Shown one piece after another: positions 16,662-24,045 of a stretch of DNA of 64,000 nt. Position 1 is the stretch's first letter, and each line of letters begins with the position of its first letter. The stretch is from a virus. Made by a program: the position numbers and the translations under genes. The stretch is taken from the IMG/VR virus record IMGVR_UViG_3300034063_001922, positions 1-64,000 of that record; one strand, 5' to 3'. Under the pieces are notes generated by a model, which saw only the letters and a program-made list of their open reading frames with translations, was not told the origin of the DNA and searched no databases.

Positions 16662-17304
16662 GCTCAACGACGGCGCCCGCATCGGCGCGCCAGTGATCCG
16701 CCAGCAGCGCCTCGGCGAGGTGGCCTACCTGGCGGTGGTGCGCACCGAGCAGCGCGACCGCCTGCGCCGCAACCAGAGCAACGGCGAGATGGAGCCGATC
16801 CCCAACGGCACAGACCGCCAGGGGCGGCCGCGCTACAGGCAGGAGATGGTGCTCCATGCCCTGGCCCTGCCCGGCACCACCATGGAGGCCCGCCTGGGGG
16901 ATGAGGGGGGCGTACCAGCGGCAGGCGATCGGGTGCGGCTGATCCTCAAGGCCAGAGGATTCGGCGACTGGATCGAAGCCCGCCGCGGCCACCGCAAGGG
17001 CAAGCTCAATGTGGGTGATGTGCTGACGCTGGAGACCCGCTGGGCCCAGCAGTACGACCAGGACGGCAACGCCAAGGGCCCCAAGATCGACGACCAGGCC
17101 ACCGCCGACGCGCTGCCCCGCAACGTCACCATCGGCTTCTACGGCCCCCTCACCCTGCGTGAAGGGACCGATGGCCGCTGGATTGAAGCTGCTGAGCAGG
17201 CCTACCGGAGCGATGAGGCGGCGCAGCGCCAGCAGCAGGCGATCGAGCTCGATGGCGACGATGACTTCGCCGAGGAGTTCGGCGATGAGGAGGTGCCCTT
17301 CTGA
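16651..17304 (+). CDS. Phage ssDNA-binding-type protein with acidic tail
   Basis: 217 aa, ATG at 16651. The body looks beta-rich and ends in an acidic tip (DDDFAEEFGDEEVPF), the hallmark of single-stranded DNA-binding proteins that recruit partners through a final Pro-Phe. It occupies the same slot as the protein at 21453-22046, which also ends in DDDDEAPF but whose body is not obviously similar. Single-stranded DNA protection during replication is therefore inferred from the tail and the operon, not from an OB-fold I could prove. Confidence 0.55.
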   Translation: MAIELNDGARIGAPVIRQQRLGEVAYLAVVRTEQRDRLRRNQSNGEMEPIPNGTDRQGRPRYRQEMVLHALALPGTTMEARLGDEGGVPAAGDRVRLILKARGFGDWIEARRGHRKGKLNVGDVLTLETRWAQQYDQDGNAKGPKIDDQATADALPRNVTIGFYGPLTLREGTDGRWIEAAEQAYRSDEAAQRQQQAIELDGDDDFAEEFGDEEVPF

Positions 17305-17588
17305 TGAGCAACCCCCATAACCACCGTTCCGTCCCAGGCCGCCGACCCAGCTCCGGCAGTTCCAGCCGCCGCAGAGCCGAGTTGCCGGCCTTCTGCCGCA
17401 GCCGCAGCTCCCGCAGCCTGCTGGTGAGCGTCAGCACCCTGCGAACCACCCAGCGCCTGCTGCTGCTGGTGCTGCTGTTTCAGCTCAGCACGTTGCTGTT
17501 GGTGCTGAGCCTGCTGCCAGCGCCACTTCCCTCGCTCCTGGGTGCCAGTGCCCACCACGACCGACAGCTGAAGCACTCCCCATGGTGA
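17304..17588 (+). CDS. Small single-span membrane protein conserved in both prophages
   Basis: 94 aa. A basic Ser/Arg-rich N-terminus contains LPAFCRSR, followed by one long hydrophobic segment RLLLLVLLFQLSTLLLVLSLL (about residues 51-71, given here as a description). The homologue at 21145-21453 keeps LPAFCRSR and LLFQLSTLLLV. The gene sits between the ssDNA-binding-type and excisionase-like genes with overlapping ends in both prophages. Function unknown; an early-gene membrane protein could act in superinfection exclusion, which is speculation. Confidence 0.5.
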   Translation: MSNPHNHRSVPGRRPSSGSSSRRRAELPAFCRSRSSRSLLVSVSTLRTTQRLLLLVLLFQLSTLLLVLSLLPAPLPSLLGASAHHDRQLKHSPW

Positions 17589-17842
17589 AGACCATCGCTG
17601 ATGACATGGCGGCCCCTGCCGCCCAGGGCCGTCAGCGGGTGTGGGTGACCACTCCCCAGGCCTGCGAAGCCCTGGGGATGAGCCGGGAAACCCTGCGCAA
17701 GCTGCGGCTGCGGGCGGTGCTGCAACCCGGCAAGCACTACCGCCGTTGGGGCTGCACCCAGGGCCGGGGACCGCTGCAGTGGCATCTGGAGAACGTGGAG
17801 GCCACCATCACCGGCTGGAGCCGCCGGCATCTGAGGCCGTGA
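17582..17842 (+). CDS. Excisionase-like small HTH protein
   Basis: 86 aa, ATG at 17582. RVWVTTPQACEALGMSRETL followed by RKLRLRAVLQPGKHYRRWG is a winged/MerR-like HTH as in phage excisionases (helix_turn_helix_17 type). The last ~35 residues are practically identical to those of the right copy (20139-20378), and the DNA is nearly identical over about 110 bp in inverted orientation. It probably binds near the attachment site and directs integrase. Here no integrase follows. Confidence 0.65.
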   Translation: MVKTIADDMAAPAAQGRQRVWVTTPQACEALGMSRETLRKLRLRAVLQPGKHYRRWGCTQGRGPLQWHLENVEATITGWSRRHLRP

Positions 17843-18223
17843 GAACGCCGTTCTCCCTGGCAGAGCGTCGAAGTCCCAGAACCCGATCACACCTCTCCTA
17901 GCCAGCAATGGTGAGGAGGCGGCGCGATCGGGTTTCTGTATGGCACCACTGGCTCTGCCGGTACGGGCGCAGGTCCGCCTGCATTGCGCGCGAGCTTTTG
18001 CTCCGGTCTTGCTCACATGCCCGCTCCAGGCAGCCCGGGATCAAGCACCCATGCCAGGGCACAGCCAGAAGACCTGACCGCAGGTCAGCCATGCCTGCTG
18101 GGGGAGCTGGAGGCCATTCTCCAGGCAGGCACGAAAGGAGGAAGCCTGGATCAATGTGAGCAGGGGAGTGATTTGCTCACCTGTTTGCTCACATGACCCT
18201 TGGCCGATCGGTGAGAAGTCAGT
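17843..18223. other. Non-coding prophage end with inverted and direct repeats
   Basis: 380 bp without a gene. Near-perfect inverted repeat CAGAACCCGATC (17877-17888) / GATCGGGTTTCTG (17926-17938), terminator-like or a site remnant. Closer to the attachment core lie ATGTGAGCA (18154-18162) and its inverse TGCTCACAT (18186-18194), plus two direct copies of TTTGCTCAC (18172-18180 and 18184-18192); these are candidate integrase arm sites. Confidence 0.45.
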
Positions 18224-18266
18224 CGGGGCGACAGGATTCGAACCTGCGACCTAGTGCTCCCAAAGC
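18224..18266 (-). other. 3' part of tRNA-Pro(TGG): attachment-site remnant
   Basis: On the minus strand the sequence reads from the anticodon loop TTTGGGA through the variable loop and the T arm (GGTTCGAATCC) to the acceptor strand CGCCCCGA. The 5' half of the tRNA is absent: no partner for the anticodon stem precedes it. Next to an integrase this is the classic displaced 3' fragment left by integration into a tRNA gene. Orientation puts the inserted element to the right. The intact tRNA was not found in the window. Confidence 0.8.
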
Positions 18267-18393
18267 CCTTGAAAAAGGGTCCTTCAGACCGGCTGCAACG
18301 ACTGGGTTTAATGGCTCAAAACCATTGCTGTTACTGGCTTTTGCCCTGCCAGTCGATGGCGGGCTGTGGCGGCACGTGCCAAGCTTAGAAGGC

Positions 18394-18417
18394 GATTCTC
18401 TTGCAGATTCTCTTGCA
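18394..18417. repeat. Perfect tandem 12-bp repeat upstream of integrase
   Basis: GATTCTCTTGCA occurs twice head to tail (18394-18405, 18406-18417), 33 bp before the integrase start. It could be an operator, excisionase or integrase arm-binding site. Confidence 0.7.
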
Positions 18418-18450
18418 AGGGGTGTCGAGCGTGCCTGATTTCCTGGAGCC

Positions 18451-19704
18451 GTGCCAAAGCCCACCACCGCCCCTCGACCAGCCCGAGAAGCCAAGGACCG
18501 TGGCTGGGTCGCAGCCCTGCGCCTGTCGCTCACGTCAGATCTGGGGCCTCGCAGTGGCTGGACCGTGTCGGAGATGCGTGGGCGCGTTCTGCTGAACGTC
18601 TCAGCATCTGCCGCAGGTGGTGCTCGCCAGCAGCGGGTTTTGCCATTGGCCTGGGCTGCTTCGGAGCGGCAGGGCATCCATGCAGCAATTCTTGCCATTC
18701 ATGCCGATTTCAGCGATGGCGTGCCCCTTGATCTCGCCATCGAAACCCACGCGCGAATCCCTTCAGATGAACCGAGCCCCAATGGGATTGCTGTTTGCGA
18801 GGCAATCAACTGGCCACAACTGATTCAAGGATTCAAAGACCACAAGCTCACTAGTGGGGCAATCAAGCAGAGCACTTGGGATGAGATCTATTGGCGGCGT
18901 ATGGTTGTGATTCTGGATGCAGCTGGAGGCAAGCGACGACCCATCTCATCCAAGCAACTTCTGCAGGCAGTGATTGAGTCATGGAAAGATAGACCTGGAT
19001 CGCGTGGCCGTCAGCTTCAAGTTCAATTCACTGCTGCACTTTTGCGCTGGGGCGTCGATTCGGAACGTCTGCCATCATCATGGGCACCACCCCTTGATCT
19101 CTCTATCTATGTTGGCCGGAAGCGTGAAGAACGAGGGATTACAACACCCATTGAAGCTAGCCATGTGCTCGAGTTGGTCGAGGCTATACCTGATCCTCGC
19201 TGGCGATTGGCATTTCAGCTGATGGCTGGTTACGGTCTCCGGCCAGAAGAACTGCAGCACTTGGAGAGTCGGAAGGGGCAGCTCTGGACGACTTACCAGA
19301 AGGTTTCCAGCCGTGGCAGCACCCGATCCAGGATGCTGCGACTGTTGCCCTGCGACGACTGGGCCCAGGCCTGGCAACTTGTGAATGCATTTCGACCCGA
19401 CCGCATGCCACCGATGCGACCAGGTCATGGGGCCGAGGACCTTGGCACATACATGCGTCGCCGATCTCTCTGGCAACAACTTCGGCGGGACTATGAAGAA
19501 CAAGGCGAAAAGCTGGTCCTCTATTCCTGCCGCCACGGTTATGCCCACCGCGCTCATGTCATCTGTGAGCTCCCGCCCAAGGTGGTGGCAGCGGCTATGG
19601 GCCACTCAGTGGAAACCCATCTTGCGGCCTACAGCCGATGGTGTGGCGATGACGTGGTGGATGACGCTTTTGAAAAAGCGGCCCTAAGAATGAGGAGACC
19701 TTAA
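18451..19704 (+). CDS. int: Tyrosine recombinase, prophage integrase
   Basis: 417 aa, GTG start at 18451 preceded by GGAG. The catalytic domain shows the first Arg in GYGLRPEEL (about residue 267), the H-x-x-R box in SCRHGYAHRAH, a later His in MGHSVETH and the nucleophile Tyr in LAAYSRW. The N-terminal half has a core-binding SAM-like domain. It recombines the phage attachment site with the host tRNA-Pro. It lies directly beside the tRNA fragment. The terminal region is lower in GC than the phage structural genes. Confidence 0.92.
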   Translation: MPKPTTAPRPAREAKDRGWVAALRLSLTSDLGPRSGWTVSEMRGRVLLNVSASAAGGARQQRVLPLAWAASERQGIHAAILAIHADFSDGVPLDLAIETHARIPSDEPSPNGIAVCEAINWPQLIQGFKDHKLTSGAIKQSTWDEIYWRRMVVILDAAGGKRRPISSKQLLQAVIESWKDRPGSRGRQLQVQFTAALLRWGVDSERLPSSWAPPLDLSIYVGRKREERGITTPIEASHVLELVEAIPDPRWRLAFQLMAGYGLRPEELQHLESRKGQLWTTYQKVSSRGSTRSRMLRLLPCDDWAQAWQLVNAFRPDRMPPMRPGHGAEDLGTYMRRRSLWQQLRRDYEEQGEKLVLYSCRHGYAHRAHVICELPPKVVAAAMGHSVETHLAAYSRWCGDDVVDDAFEKAALRMRRP

Positions 19705-19711
19705 GCGGCGA

Positions 19712-20092
19712 TCAGTACGGAGCATCTCGTGGTTCACGAGTAAACCGCCAATGCCGTGACTTACCCAAACGAATACCTTCCAATTGGCCCGACCCCTGGC
19801 CCATGGGATCTACGTCCGAACAGCCATGATAGACATCATAGACATAAGAATATTCTATTATTATTCGTCCGGGCTCAACTACTACATCCTCCAGCTGCAG
19901 GTCATCTGGCTCTACATTTACTTCCAGCCCAGAGACATCCTCGTCGAACGACAGGAGATCGAATAGGTCTCTTCTAAGCCGAAGTCTGAGATAGTGACTC
20001 AAGCCATCCCCGCCAGGATTCTTGATTGTGCTTAGGCGCGGGATTTCAAGATCCAAATGCCCCGGTTCCTGACCTCCATTCATTGGATTCAT
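19712..20092 (-). CDS. Hypothetical acidic protein next to integrase
   Basis: 126 aa counting from MNPMNGG at 20092; convergent with the integrase (7 bp apart). Acidic and beta-rich (FDEDVSGLEVNVEPDDLQLE, then VVVEPGRIIIEYSY). Lower GC than the neighbouring early genes. No counterpart in the left prophage and no family recognised; probably a lysogenic-conversion gene. Confidence 0.5.
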   Translation of the reverse strand: MNPMNGGQEPGHLDLEIPRLSTIKNPGGDGLSHYLRLRLRRDLFDLLSFDEDVSGLEVNVEPDDLQLEDVVVEPGRIIIEYSYVYDVYHGCSDVDPMGQGSGQLEGIRLGKSRHWRFTREPRDAPY

Positions 20093-20138
20093 TTTGTGCC
20101 GACCTGAAACGCAAGACTCTAGGAGTGGAGTATGAGCC

Positions 20139-20378
20139 CTACAGATTTCTTCGGCTCCAGCCGGTGATGGTGGCCTCAACGTTCTCCAGGTGCCACTGGA
20201 GTGGACCCCGGCCCTGGGTGCAGCCCCAGCGGCGGTAGTGCTTGCCCGGGGTGAGCACCCCCCGCAGCCGCAGCTGGCGGAGGGTTTCGCGGCTCATGCC
20301 CAGCGCTGTGCAGGCTTCTGCTGTCGTCACCCAGACCCGGTGCCGCCCAGATGTGGGTGGAATTGTCTGGTTCTCCAT
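20139..20378 (-). CDS. Excisionase-like small HTH protein
   Basis: 79 aa, ATG at 20378 overlapping the stop of the upstream BRO-type gene. RVWVTTAEACTALGMSRETL gives the HTH; the rest is almost the same as the left copy (17582-17842). Its position close to the integrase, facing it, fits a directionality factor. Confidence 0.65.
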   Translation of the reverse strand: MENQTIPPTSGRHRVWVTTAEACTALGMSRETLRQLRLRGVLTPGKHYRRWGCTQGRGPLQWHLENVEATITGWSRRNL

Positions 20379-21148
20379 CAGGCCAGCTCCCGCAGCACGC
20401 CGACTACGGCGGGATTCCAGAGGATCTGGTACCCGCTGTGGCCATGCCGGCAGTAGGGCATGGCTTCGGCCCATTCCTGGCCCCGTTGCGTCAGTTCCCA
20501 CTCGTCGCGGGCATTGCGGCTCTGCAAACCGCATGCCGCAAGATGCTGGTTCATCCCCCGGGCCGACATGCCCACCTTCCGACCCAGCTGAGTGGCATTC
20601 AGCGAACAGATGGGCTCATCGGCAGCCGGCAAGGCACGGCGCAGGGTCTCCACTGCCAGGCCGGTGTTTTCCTGGATGCAGTTGAGGGTGGCAGCCATAG
20701 CGATCCCGGCCTTCACGCCGGGCAGCCGGCCAATGGCTTGACCGATCAGCAGAAGAGCGCCGACGCTGTCCAGCTTCTCTGAGGGCAAAGCTGCCGGAGT
20801 GGGGACGGTACCAGCCACGCTGTAGGTCCCGGCCCGACGGATTGTCGGCAGCACCTCGTGAGTGACCCAGCGCTTGAAGCTGTGCGCCTCTTTCTTGCGA
20901 CTGCCCAGCACCAGGTTGTACATCCCTGGCTCATTCACGATCGTCATGACCTGCTCGCCACCAGGGGTGTGAATTGAACTCACACCCTTCTCGTCGTCAT
21001 CAAGCCGCTCCAAGGCCTTGCGGTCGAGGGCGAGCGACGCAAGCAGATCGGCAGCAACAAACCAAGGATCACCCAGCTCATCGCTGATGACCCGGATCTG
21101 GCGGCCCTCATACTCAAAGGGAACGAGGGAAGACGTGTTGTTGTTCAT
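20378..21148 (-). CDS. BRO-N family antirepressor-like protein
   Basis: 256 aa, ATG at 21148. The N-terminal BRO domain is recognisable (FEYEGRQIRVISDELGDPWF, VAADL, LDDDEKG, NEPGMYNLVLGSRKKEAHSF, FKRWVTHEVLP). The C-terminal part (NATQLGRKVGMSARGMNQHL and a terminal HTH-like region) resembles phage antirepressor KilAC/P22-type tails. It probably relieves repression or controls early genes by DNA binding. Start overlaps the stop of the small membrane-protein gene. No equivalent remains in the left prophage. Confidence 0.8.
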   Translation of the reverse strand: MNNNTSSLVPFEYEGRQIRVISDELGDPWFVAADLLASLALDRKALERLDDDEKGVSSIHTPGGEQVMTIVNEPGMYNLVLGSRKKEAHSFKRWVTHEVLPTIRRAGTYSVAGTVPTPAALPSEKLDSVGALLLIGQAIGRLPGVKAGIAMAATLNCIQENTGLAVETLRRALPAADEPICSLNATQLGRKVGMSARGMNQHLAACGLQSRNARDEWELTQRGQEWAEAMPYCRHGHSGYQILWNPAVVGVLRELA

Positions 21149-21453
21149 CGGTCTGAAATCGGTGAGGAGGTGACAGGCCCGTTGAGGGCTGAGCTGGGAT
21201 CGGGGTCGGGATCGAAGCAGGAGAGGCTGGTGACGGTGGCCGGCGCCAACCGCGGTGGCACGGGCCCAGCGATCACCAGCAGCAGGGTGCTGAGCTGAAA
21301 CAGCAACCCCAGCAACCCCAGCAAGACCAGCAGGCGCACGTTGGCGATGCTGCTGGCCGTGACCATGACGACCGGCCGGCGGCTCCGGCAGAAGGCAGGC
21401 AACTGGGGACGGGGCCCTGCGGCCCCGTTGCTACGCACGTGTGGCGAGGCCAT
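21145..21453 (-). CDS. Small single-span membrane protein conserved in both prophages
   Basis: 102 aa, ATG at 21453 overlapping the previous stop. LPAFCRSR precedes a hydrophobic stretch (LLVLLGLLGLLFQLSTLLLV), then a Pro/Asp/Ser-rich tail. Counterpart of 17304-17588. The topology prediction is one span with a basic N-terminus inside. Function unknown. Confidence 0.5.
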   Translation of the reverse strand: MASPHVRSNGAAGPRPQLPAFCRSRRPVVMVTASSIANVRLLVLLGLLGLLFQLSTLLLVIAGPVPPRLAPATVTSLSCFDPDPDPSSALNGPVTSSPISDR

Positions 21454-22046
21454 CAGAAGGGGGCCTCGTCGTCGTCATCAACAGCCCACCCCGAACTGCT
21501 TCCGGTCTCCGCGGCACTACCCGTCGTATATCCATCGAGCTCATCGAAGCCGTCGGTGGGGTCGACCTGCTCGTAGGGCACGAACTCAACGACCTGAACG
21601 GCACGCGGTTGGAAGGTCATCCCGCAGCCGTTTTCCCCGTCCCAGTCGTAGATGTCGAAGGCGACGATGACCTTCGAGCCGTTGCCAATGGCGGCACCAT
21701 CCCAGGGTTGCTTCCTGGCATCAACGATGCGCGGCCCCTCGGATAGAGAGCCATCGCGCCGCTGGAACTGCGGAATCTTGAAGCGCACCACGGTGAGCTC
21801 GTTGGGCTTCTCCTTATCCGCCCTCCAGGGGAAGCCCTTCTCTGCCCGGCGCTTGCGGCTGCCGTGAAGAGCGATGAACTGGTCCTCCATCGCAAGCAGG
21901 AAGGATTGGGCCTGCTCATCGCTGTTGGGGAGCAGCAGATCAGCCGTCCAGGCTTTGGGTTTGCTCTTGTCGAGCTGGTGCCTGGGGGTGATCAAGTGGG
22001 CCCAGCGCACTTCGGCGAGGGGGTTGCGAAAAATGTCCTTAGCCAT
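21453..22046 (-). CDS. Phage ssDNA-binding protein (DUF2815-like)
   Basis: 197 aa counting from MAKDIFRNP at 22046. The pattern LAEVRWAHLITPRH... SKPKAWTADLLLPN and the mid-section FDIYDWDGENGCGMTFQPRA recall DUF2815/T7 gp2.5-like ssDNA-binding proteins, and the C-terminal tip DDDDEAPF is the protein-interaction tail typical of SSBs. It is in the early operon between an RHH-like and a membrane-protein gene. Confidence 0.7.
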   Translation of the reverse strand: MAKDIFRNPLAEVRWAHLITPRHQLDKSKPKAWTADLLLPNSDEQAQSFLLAMEDQFIALHGSRKRRAEKGFPWRADKEKPNELTVVRFKIPQFQRRDGSLSEGPRIVDARKQPWDGAAIGNGSKVIVAFDIYDWDGENGCGMTFQPRAVQVVEFVPYEQVDPTDGFDELDGYTTGSAAETGSSSGWAVDDDDEAPF

Positions 22047-22275
22047 GGGTTGAATCGGGGTGAACGGTGGAAATGGGCTGTTGATCGAACGGGGGAAGGG
22101 GCGGCAAACCAAATCGCTCACGCAGCAGGTGATGCACTGCTCCGCTGGCCGAGAGGTTGTGGCGCTCCATCACCTCGCGGACCCGGAGGTAGACGTCAGT
22201 GCGCACCTGGGTCTGGATGAAGTGGCGGCCGGCCACTGAGCGGGGCTGCTCGCCATATCGGCGCAGGCTGCTCAT
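22039..22275 (-). CDS. Small RHH-like phage protein
   Basis: 78 aa, ATG at 22275. Counterpart of 16392-16661: FIQTQVRTDVYLRVREVM then HNLSASGAVHHLL. Overlaps its neighbours on both sides by a few bases, indicating translational coupling. Probable small DNA-binding protein. Confidence 0.55.
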   Translation of the reverse strand: MSSLRRYGEQPRSVAGRHFIQTQVRTDVYLRVREVMERHNLSASGAVHHLLRERFGLPPLPPFDQQPISTVHPDSTHG

Positions 22276-22997
22276 GGCTCTGCAGGCGACTGATCGCCAT
22301 CAAGACCTTGCCCTTGGCACTCCTCGAGGAAGTGGTCGATGAAGGCGGCGTGCTGGTGCTGGGTGATGCGATCACCGATGGAGCGAGCACTGCGCGGCAC
22401 TTGGAAGTGCTCGCGGAACGCCTTGGTCAGCTCCTGGCGAGCGGCCTGAGGCAGGGCGAGGATCCGCTGGTGGGCGGCCTCGATCTCTTGGGGCGTTAGA
22501 GGCTCCAGAGCGACTTCGAGGTCAGCCGCCGGAACAGCCCCTTCCTCCTCGCTGGGTCCAGGCCCAGTCGGAGCATCAGGATGCACGACGATTGCGAGGC
22601 TATTGAGCACATTCGTCTCAGGCTCTACAGGCAAAGCCTGTCTAGCCAAAGGAATGCCCAGCAGCATGGCCAGCATCCAGCCGGAAGTTTTCAGCAAGTC
22701 GTCGACCTGGTCGGCCCACTCCTCGCTGCTGACCTCAGCACCGCCAGCGTGCATCACGGTGACGCGCAACTTGTTGCGGCCGCGGATGTCAACCAGTTGG
22801 GCACTGAAGGCGATGCCTGAAGCAAAGGCTGGTCTGGCTGCTTCGACCACAGCAGCCAAGTCAAGGGATGGAACGGCCTGCACCTGTTCCTGGAAGGAGG
22901 CCAGGGCGGCGGTGAGAGCGCGCTCGGCGCTGCCCTTTCCGTCGAGCAGCTCAAGAGCGTCGATTGGCACGCCTGCGCGTGCGAAGGGTTGAGTCAT
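22272..22997 (-). CDS. Conserved early phage protein, unknown function
   Basis: 241 aa, ATG at 22997. Homologue of 15553-16392, with the same two conserved blocks: an N-terminal helical/beta domain and a C-terminal FREHFQVPRSARSIGDRI motif near residue 200. The central linker is shorter here. It is preceded by the conserved 24-bp element at 23041-23064. No known family identified. Confidence 0.6.
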   Translation of the reverse strand: MTQPFARAGVPIDALELLDGKGSAERALTAALASFQEQVQAVPSLDLAAVVEAARPAFASGIAFSAQLVDIRGRNKLRVTVMHAGGAEVSSEEWADQVDDLLKTSGWMLAMLLGIPLARQALPVEPETNVLNSLAIVVHPDAPTGPGPSEEEGAVPAADLEVALEPLTPQEIEAAHQRILALPQAARQELTKAFREHFQVPRSARSIGDRITQHQHAAFIDHFLEECQGQGLDGDQSPAEP

Positions 22998-23040
22998 GGC
23001 AACTGAGAGCCGGGCTTGTGCCCGCTGGCCCGAGCTTAGC

Positions 23041-23064
23041 GGCTAGCTAATGCTAGGCGCAAGC
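23041..23064 (-). promoter_or_regulatory. Conserved early-operon control element
   Basis: Minus-strand copy of the element at 15485-15508, 43 bp before the ATG at 22997. It contains the perfect inverted repeat CTAGC-ATTA-GCTAG, so an operator function (perhaps for the adjacent HTH protein) is as likely as a promoter. Confidence 0.5.
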
Positions 23065-23120
23065 CCTATCCATCCTCGGAATCATCCGGGTCGTGGGCGA
23101 CCCCTGTCTGGGCATGCCTC

Positions 23121-23822
23121 CTAGACGGCCAGCGCCGTCAGCTCCCAGGCGCTGATCCACTGTTCGGGCAGGAACTCCTCCCCATCCACCCAGAGCTGAG
23201 CCAGCTCAACCGAGCTGTAGTCGTCGATGGCCAGCACCTCTGAGAAACGTTTCTGGTGCTCCTTCGGTGAACCCATGACCAGATGCTCCAGGGCCTGGGT
23301 CACGTCGAGACCGCCTTCCTTGATGACGCGGCGCACGTGCTGGCGCCACTTCTGACAGATCTCTTCGGCGCGCTTGGGGGTCAGCGTCGGCGCGGGCGCT
23401 GCCTGATAAGACCTGGGCACCGGCGCATAGCCGATGTAGCAGCTCCAGAAGTCGACGGCATCCCAGAGCTTGCCGTCATCCCCGCGCAGGGGCTCGGCGT
23501 CTTTCAACTGCTCCTTAAGGCGCTGGCTTTTCACCCCGGCGAGCTTGCCTGCCGCGTCATCGAGGCGGCGGTTGATCTCTTCGAGCTGGAAGAACGCCTT
23601 CTGCCTCAGCTCGCCGGCTTTGCCCTGCTCGATCACCGAAAGGTTGCCGTAGGAGATCACCTCGAACTCGGCCTCTGCGCCCCACTCGCAGGCGGTGTAC
23701 TGGGTCCAGCCGTTACGGCGCCGCCAGTTGAGCAGCATCTTCCCGAAGGATCTGCGGGACTCGTCCTGCCAGTCCAGGACGGCCTGGTAGGTGCGCTTGA
23801 CGGGCTTTTTTGCTTGTGCCAT
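23121..23822 (-). CDS. Phage HTH regulator, early region
   Basis: 233 aa, ATG at 23822. N-terminal HTH similar to 14716-15444 (RRSFGKMLLNWRRRNGWTQY, ISYGNLSVIEQGKAGELRQ). The C-terminal part conserves DDYSSVELAQLW, EEFLPEQWISAW. Lys-rich N-terminus. A likely repressor-type regulator of the early region. Confidence 0.65.
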   Translation of the reverse strand: MAQAKKPVKRTYQAVLDWQDESRRSFGKMLLNWRRRNGWTQYTACEWGAEAEFEVISYGNLSVIEQGKAGELRQKAFFQLEEINRRLDDAAGKLAGVKSQRLKEQLKDAEPLRGDDGKLWDAVDFWSCYIGYAPVPRSYQAAPAPTLTPKRAEEICQKWRQHVRRVIKEGGLDVTQALEHLVMGSPKEHQKRFSEVLAIDDYSSVELAQLWVDGEEFLPEQWISAWELTALAV

Positions 23823-23865
23823 AGCCCAATCCTAAGCACTCCTTGGCACTGCAAGCCAGAGCTTG

Positions 23866-24045
23866 TTACAGCTTGGCAGGCTGCTTTCGGTAGTTTCCTG
23901 GCTCGGCCAAGAGCTGTTTGACCTGCTGGCCGGTGAGAATCCGGCCCGTCTGGGCCTGGAACCGCAGGGCCAGCGTGTAGGGGTGGATGCGTGGATGGCG
24001 GCGGGCCAGGGCCTGCAGTTGCCTGCGGAGTTCGGGCCTGTTCAT
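23866..24045 (-). CDS. 59-aa protein coupled to the VRR nuclease gene
   Basis: Starts MNRPELRRQLQALARRHPRI at 24045 and ends with TAA at 23866-23868. Its ATG overlaps the TGA of the VRR-NUC gene (ATGA), the usual mark of translational coupling. Very basic, with one or two helices. Too short for most gene callers, but the overlap and coding pattern make it credible. Unknown function; may be a nuclease partner or DNA-binding protein. Confidence 0.55.
   Translation of the reverse strand: MNRPELRRQLQALARRHPRIHPYTLALRFQAQTGRILTGQQVKQLLAEPGNYRKQPAKL

Larger units (their letters stand above)
455..18223. mobile_element. Left, decayed prophage (mirror image of the right prophage)
   Basis: Late genes (terS, terL, sigma-like, portal, neck-type, LysM) run on the minus strand and early genes on the plus strand. 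Each has a counterpart in the right prophage in inverted order. Integrase, scaffold, capsid, tail and lysis genes are missing: after the LysM gene the sequence runs directly into a host gene. An integron cassette array sits between the sigma-like and portal genes. The left edge is placed only by the start of the host gene at 454; no attachment repeat was seen there. Confidence 0.75.

Noticed and set aside
15303-16682. Minus-strand open frame of 459 codons with Ser-rich sequence
   Set aside because: Antisense shadow of 15553-16661, whose products have homologues in the right prophage.
18224-18266. Functional tRNA-Pro gene
   Set aside because: Only the sequence from the anticodon loop to the 3' end is present; no 5' acceptor, D arm or pairing anticodon stem precedes it.
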